Source of the DNA: Collybiopsis luxurians FD-317 M1
Taxonomy: Eukaryota; Basidiomycota; Agaricomycetes; Agaricales; Omphalotaceae
Assembly: GCA_000827265.1 (NCBI GenBank)
Contig: KN834766.1
Coordinates: 138,732 to 202,731, forward strand
Direction of reading: 5' to 3'
DNA: 64,000 bases
Made by a program: the position numbers and the translations under genes. The stretch's first letter is position 1; every line of letters begins with the position of its first letter. Below are positions 61,001 through 64,000 of this stretch, in pieces. Below the pieces are notes generated by a model. That model ran no database searches. It had not been told where the DNA came from and was given only the letters and a program-made list of their open reading frames with translations.

Positions 61001-62630
61001 ATGTCGCAGTGGAACCCACAAGACGTTCAAATTCAAATGTATGGACTATCTCGAGATCTTACTCAAATGCCTGTTTAACTGTTTTGTTCATCAGGAATTG
61101 GGTACACTACTTCGGCTTCATTCAATTTGGTGCGTCTGGGTACTACACTTGAGCTCAGTAAACTCTGTTTATCTAATACATCCACCTTCTTAGTGGTTCC
61201 TATATACGATTGGATCCTCACTTTGGACCAGGAAGTTGAACTCTTCTGGAAACGCGACTGCAAGAAGCTTCCAGCAATTCTTTTCTTTGTTAATCGATAT
61301 CTGAACCTTTTTGGGAGTATACCTATTTTTGTTCTTTACTTCTGGAATGAGCCAGTCATTCAGGATAATGTGAGTCCTCAGTCAAAGTGTTTACTTGGAG
61401 ACTTTGTATTGACTTCTACAGCCACTGTTAGGGTAAGTGTCAGCCATACTTTCCCACTGCAGTATTTATGTGCGGACTCACCTGCTCCTGAATTGTTAGA
61501 GGGTATTATCTAGACCTCTATATACAACCATTTATGGTCTTATCAGAGGTCATTGTCATGAGTATGATTGTGGCTTTTCCAGAGTTGCTCTACACCATTG
61601 ATGTTACTGTCTCTCAGCCCTTTTTTTTCTCCGAGTCACTGCTTTATATGGGGGAAGCAGAACAATCAAGGTGTTCCTGAGTGTTTTAGCCATGAGTGTG
61701 GTCTGCAATGCTGTGGTCAGTATTTGCATTCCAAATATGAATATGCCGGGGCCTGGTAAACAAGGACTCTACAGGTACAGACAATTTTGACAGATCGACA
61801 ACCTTTACCTGACATCAAATCTCAATCGGTTGCAGCTCAGGTGGGCAATATACCAGTACTTTCAGAATCTCAGTAAGCTATCCGCTGTATTTAGTTTTCC
61901 GAAGATAACTCAGCATGAATTACTTAGAGGACTTCGTGCGTTTGAATGCTTCAAGGATCTTTGCAAAAGCAATTCTTACTCAAACAGATTATGCCTACAT
62001 TTGCATTGGACTATTCATTTTTGACCTCATTGTCTTTTCTTTAACAGCTTGGAAGACAATTAATATGTATAGAAGTAGATACATTCGAATGGGGTTGGGG
62101 GCTGTTATTATGCGAGATGGTGAGTGAATGAGAAAGTCATTTTCTTGTATTTACTCATGAGATTCTGCTTCAAAGGTCTCATATACTTTGGAATCATCAC
62201 TGTAATTACATTGTCCAATATTTTTGTTCTTGTTGTAGGTTTTTTTTTCTGGTTAAAGCTCAATGAAGGAAATTCTCCCTAGTTTGGTCCAGTAGGAGTT
62301 TCAAGATAATCTGGTTTGACTGTGTGGCACTTACTCAGCTGAAATCAGAACATAATTAAGCAGATGTTAACCCTTCTCATATCAATGTGAGTCTGAACTC
62401 TGCAATGGCTATGAAGGCAGATACAATTAAATATCTCTCTTTTGTTAAATTGTTACAGGTTGTCCAGCGCCTTAATGTCACATATGATGCTGAATTTGCG
62501 CAATGATACATACACCAAGGAATATTCAACTCCATCACAGCTATCAGGACTGCAGCTTGTCCACCCCAATGGAGAACACAATGTCGTATTGGAATTTACT
62601 CCTTACCATCACATTCCAACGGTGGATTGA
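61001..62630 (+). CDS. DUF6533-domain membrane protein, copy 2
   Basis: The first three exons are clear: 61001-61038, 61095-61129 and 61194-61369, all in phase, giving MSQWNPQDVQIQMNWVHYF, then the hallmark YDWILTLDQEVELFWKRDC and LFFVNRYLNLFGSIPIF. Later exons carry FFLRVTALYGGS, VFLSVLAMSVVC-type sequence, a DYAYICIGLFIFDLIVFSL helix and RMGLGAVIMRDG. The last exon, starting at about 62459, has SHMMLNLRNDTY and ends at 62630. The protein should be multi-pass in a membrane; function unknown. It is almost the same as copy 1 and equally open, so both arms may express it. Exon borders between 61370 and 61650 are not settled. Confidence 0.65.
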
Positions 62631-62772
62631 AGCTACAGCTTCAGCTCCCATATACAGTGACGTAGTAGCACCCTAGTTAATTAAGCAATTGTAAATTTGA
62701 ACTCTCTGTAAGATTAATCAGTTTCAAGTATCAACCTTCACCGACACAGTAGCTGAGCTTGAGATCTCCTGT

Positions 62773-63410
62773 GAGAGAGGGATGGATTAGGATCGACGAT
62801 GAGTTGGTTTCGGGTGTGAGGCCGGAGGATCTGTTTGGGTTCGGTGGAGGGGCAGGGGAACAGGGGGTTTCTTTAAGGATGGGGCGACGGGGAATAAGAG
62901 GTGTGAGTATTTGTGGTTTTATAGGAGGGTGAGGTAGAATGGGGGCGCGAGATGCACTGTGTAGGGCGTGTAGCTTCGTTATTTGTCTTCTGGGTTGTCT
63001 CCTCATGGGTTATGCCAGGGACGAATAGGCCTATACCTCGTTGGAGAATTACAGGGCGGCGGGGGCTAACTCGTTCGTCTTCGTCTCACACGAAGTGGGG
63101 TATCGTTGATAGGTGTGATTGGCTCGGGGTAGTATTCTGTTCTCAATTACATAGCTTGTTGTGCTGCGCTGATTCAGTTTACTTGTCATTTTTCTCGAAT
63201 TGGAATGTGTTTTCTACTCTCAATCATTTGGCCAAAACAAGAGGGAGTCTTACACTGGAATAAACGTGGTTCACGTATGTGCAAATGTCTTTAGTGCTAT
63301 TTTATCACAATTACCATGTGTTGAACTACGCAGCATTTCCAGCCAACTTTAACACGTTCAATTATGAACGATAACTTTCGTTTTCTTCCAATTCCTTTTC
63401 TGCCCCTGGG
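62773..63410 (+). pseudogene. broken 3' fragment of the USP gene with its 3' flank
   Basis: Starts inside the last USP exon (REGWIRIDDELVS) and follows the parent to its stop region, but lost a base in the GGGGGG run so the end is frameshifted (GEQGVSLRMG). The parent's 3' flank (54397-54890) follows, including a small-gene tail, up to CTTTTCTGCCCCTGGG at about 63409. There it jumps to the middle of a WD40 gene. No catalytic residues remain. Confidence 0.85.
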
Positions 63411-64000
63411 CTTGGTATCAATCAGCACCTCTCCACCAGCAATGATGATCCCCTTCTTTCTGTCACTGTAGGCTCCGACATTCACATTTACAACATTGAC
63501 TACTTCCACTCCCACTGGCAACAACGTTGTTGCTGTCGACAATCTTCAAGCACAGTTTCGGCTCCGCGGCCACTCTGACCTGATCATGTGGGCAGACTAC
63601 AGTCCCGATAGCAAACTCATCGGATCGTCTTCTTGGGACAAGACTGTTCGTATTTGGAATGCGGCAAACGGAGAGCTTATCCATATGTTGACTGGTGCTA
63701 CCAACCAGTCCTGGAATGCTGCTTTTTCACCAGACAGCAAAATGATCGCGATTGGAGCGGGGGTTCGAAAAGTTCGACTGTGGAGTGTCGAAAGCGGAGA
63801 GCTGATTCACACCTTTGAGGGATACAAAAATGGGTTCGCAGCTTGTCCTCTCCAGATGGGACAACACTTGCCGCTGCACGGGGATATGCTTCTATACGAA
63901 CTTTCAGTGTCATGAAGAGTGGCGATTCTGACCAGCACCGGCAAATGGAGGCCGGGGAAGGTAATCTAAGAGGCAGGTGGATTAAAGTGTGCAACGTCAT
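63411..64000 (+). pseudogene. WD40-repeat protein, paralogue 4, broken and cut by the window edge
   Basis: Begins mid-gene at GINQHLSTS. Two bases are lost in GACTAC-TTCC, which shifts the frame. An internal deletion then joins the TPTGNN region to VVAVDNL, removing about 120-140 codons. Blades with [17 protein letters not shown] and [15 protein letters not shown] follow, then one more lost base at [10 protein letters not shown] shifts the frame again. At least three lesions rule out a normal protein. Homology continues to the right edge. Confidence 0.85.

Larger units (their letters stand above)
55227..62772. repeat. large inverted duplication, arm 2
   Basis: Mirror image of 33196-38574. 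It is longer because it carries two insertions absent from arm 1 (58024-58540 and about 58678-60417). Its outer end at about 62772 is fused to a USP 3' fragment, while arm 1's outer end continues into different repeat DNA. Confidence 0.85.

Noticed and set aside
33196..62772. Inverted duplication as a pure assembly artefact
   Set aside because: The arms differ by many substitutions, indels, one deleted start exon and two arm-specific insertions.

Overview
The window looks like nuclear DNA of a mushroom-forming basidiomycete (Agaricomycetes, probably Agaricales). Most genes are cut by many short introns of about 45-75 bp with GT-AG borders, and several families are typical of that group: DUF6533 and DUF6534 membrane proteins, a CYP53-type P450, an ArmH-like flavin halogenase and expanded WD40 paralogues. 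I rebuilt gene models by hand, joining exons wherever frame, splice sites and family motifs agreed. Eight models close exactly in frame with every junction read: halogenase, both P450s, MFS carrier, class V PLP enzyme, BTB protein, USP and the 144-residue small protein.

Left part (1-26 kb). The left edge holds the 3' half of a DUF6534 gene. From 4.9 to 23.3 kb there is a gene set that resembles a secondary-metabolite cluster: a flavin-dependent halogenase (minus) and a CYP53-like benzoate-hydroxylase-type P450 (plus) sharing a 1-kb divergent promoter, a small secreted protein, an MCT-type MFS carrier, a seven-helix receptor, a class V PLP enzyme of the cysteine-desulfurase-like type, and a second P450. 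No PKS, NRPS or terpene synthase is visible. The simplest idea is tailoring of a ring such as benzoate or hydroxybenzoate (hydroxylation, chlorination, export). Relics of a non-LTR reverse transcriptase 3' end, in opposite orientations, lie on both sides of this block at 4.2 and 25.7 kb.

Middle and right part (26-64 kb). This is a repeat-rich, duplicated region. Four WD40 paralogues (26.6, 36.4, 55.9 and 63.4 kb; the last is broken), three DUF6533 copies (33.3, 45.8 and 61.0 kb) and two copies of a small unknown gene are arranged as a large diverged inverted duplication: arm 1 is about 33.2-38.6 kb and arm 2 about 55.2-62.8 kb. Between the arms lie a BTB-domain gene, a decayed Ty1/copia element split by a TIR element and a foldback, and a full-length Ubp3/USP10-like deubiquitinase. 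A broken 5' fragment of this USP lies at 41.4 kb and a broken 3' fragment at 62.8 kb, so USP-WD40 blocks have been copied more than once. Arm 2 carries two extra insertions that arm 1 lacks. The region 28.9-33 kb is mostly non-coding repeats, including two 226-bp MITE-like elements inside a 400-bp direct repeat.

There are two assembly gaps (30365-30384 and 59569-59793), both bordered by repeats. I saw no tRNA, rRNA or CRISPR array.
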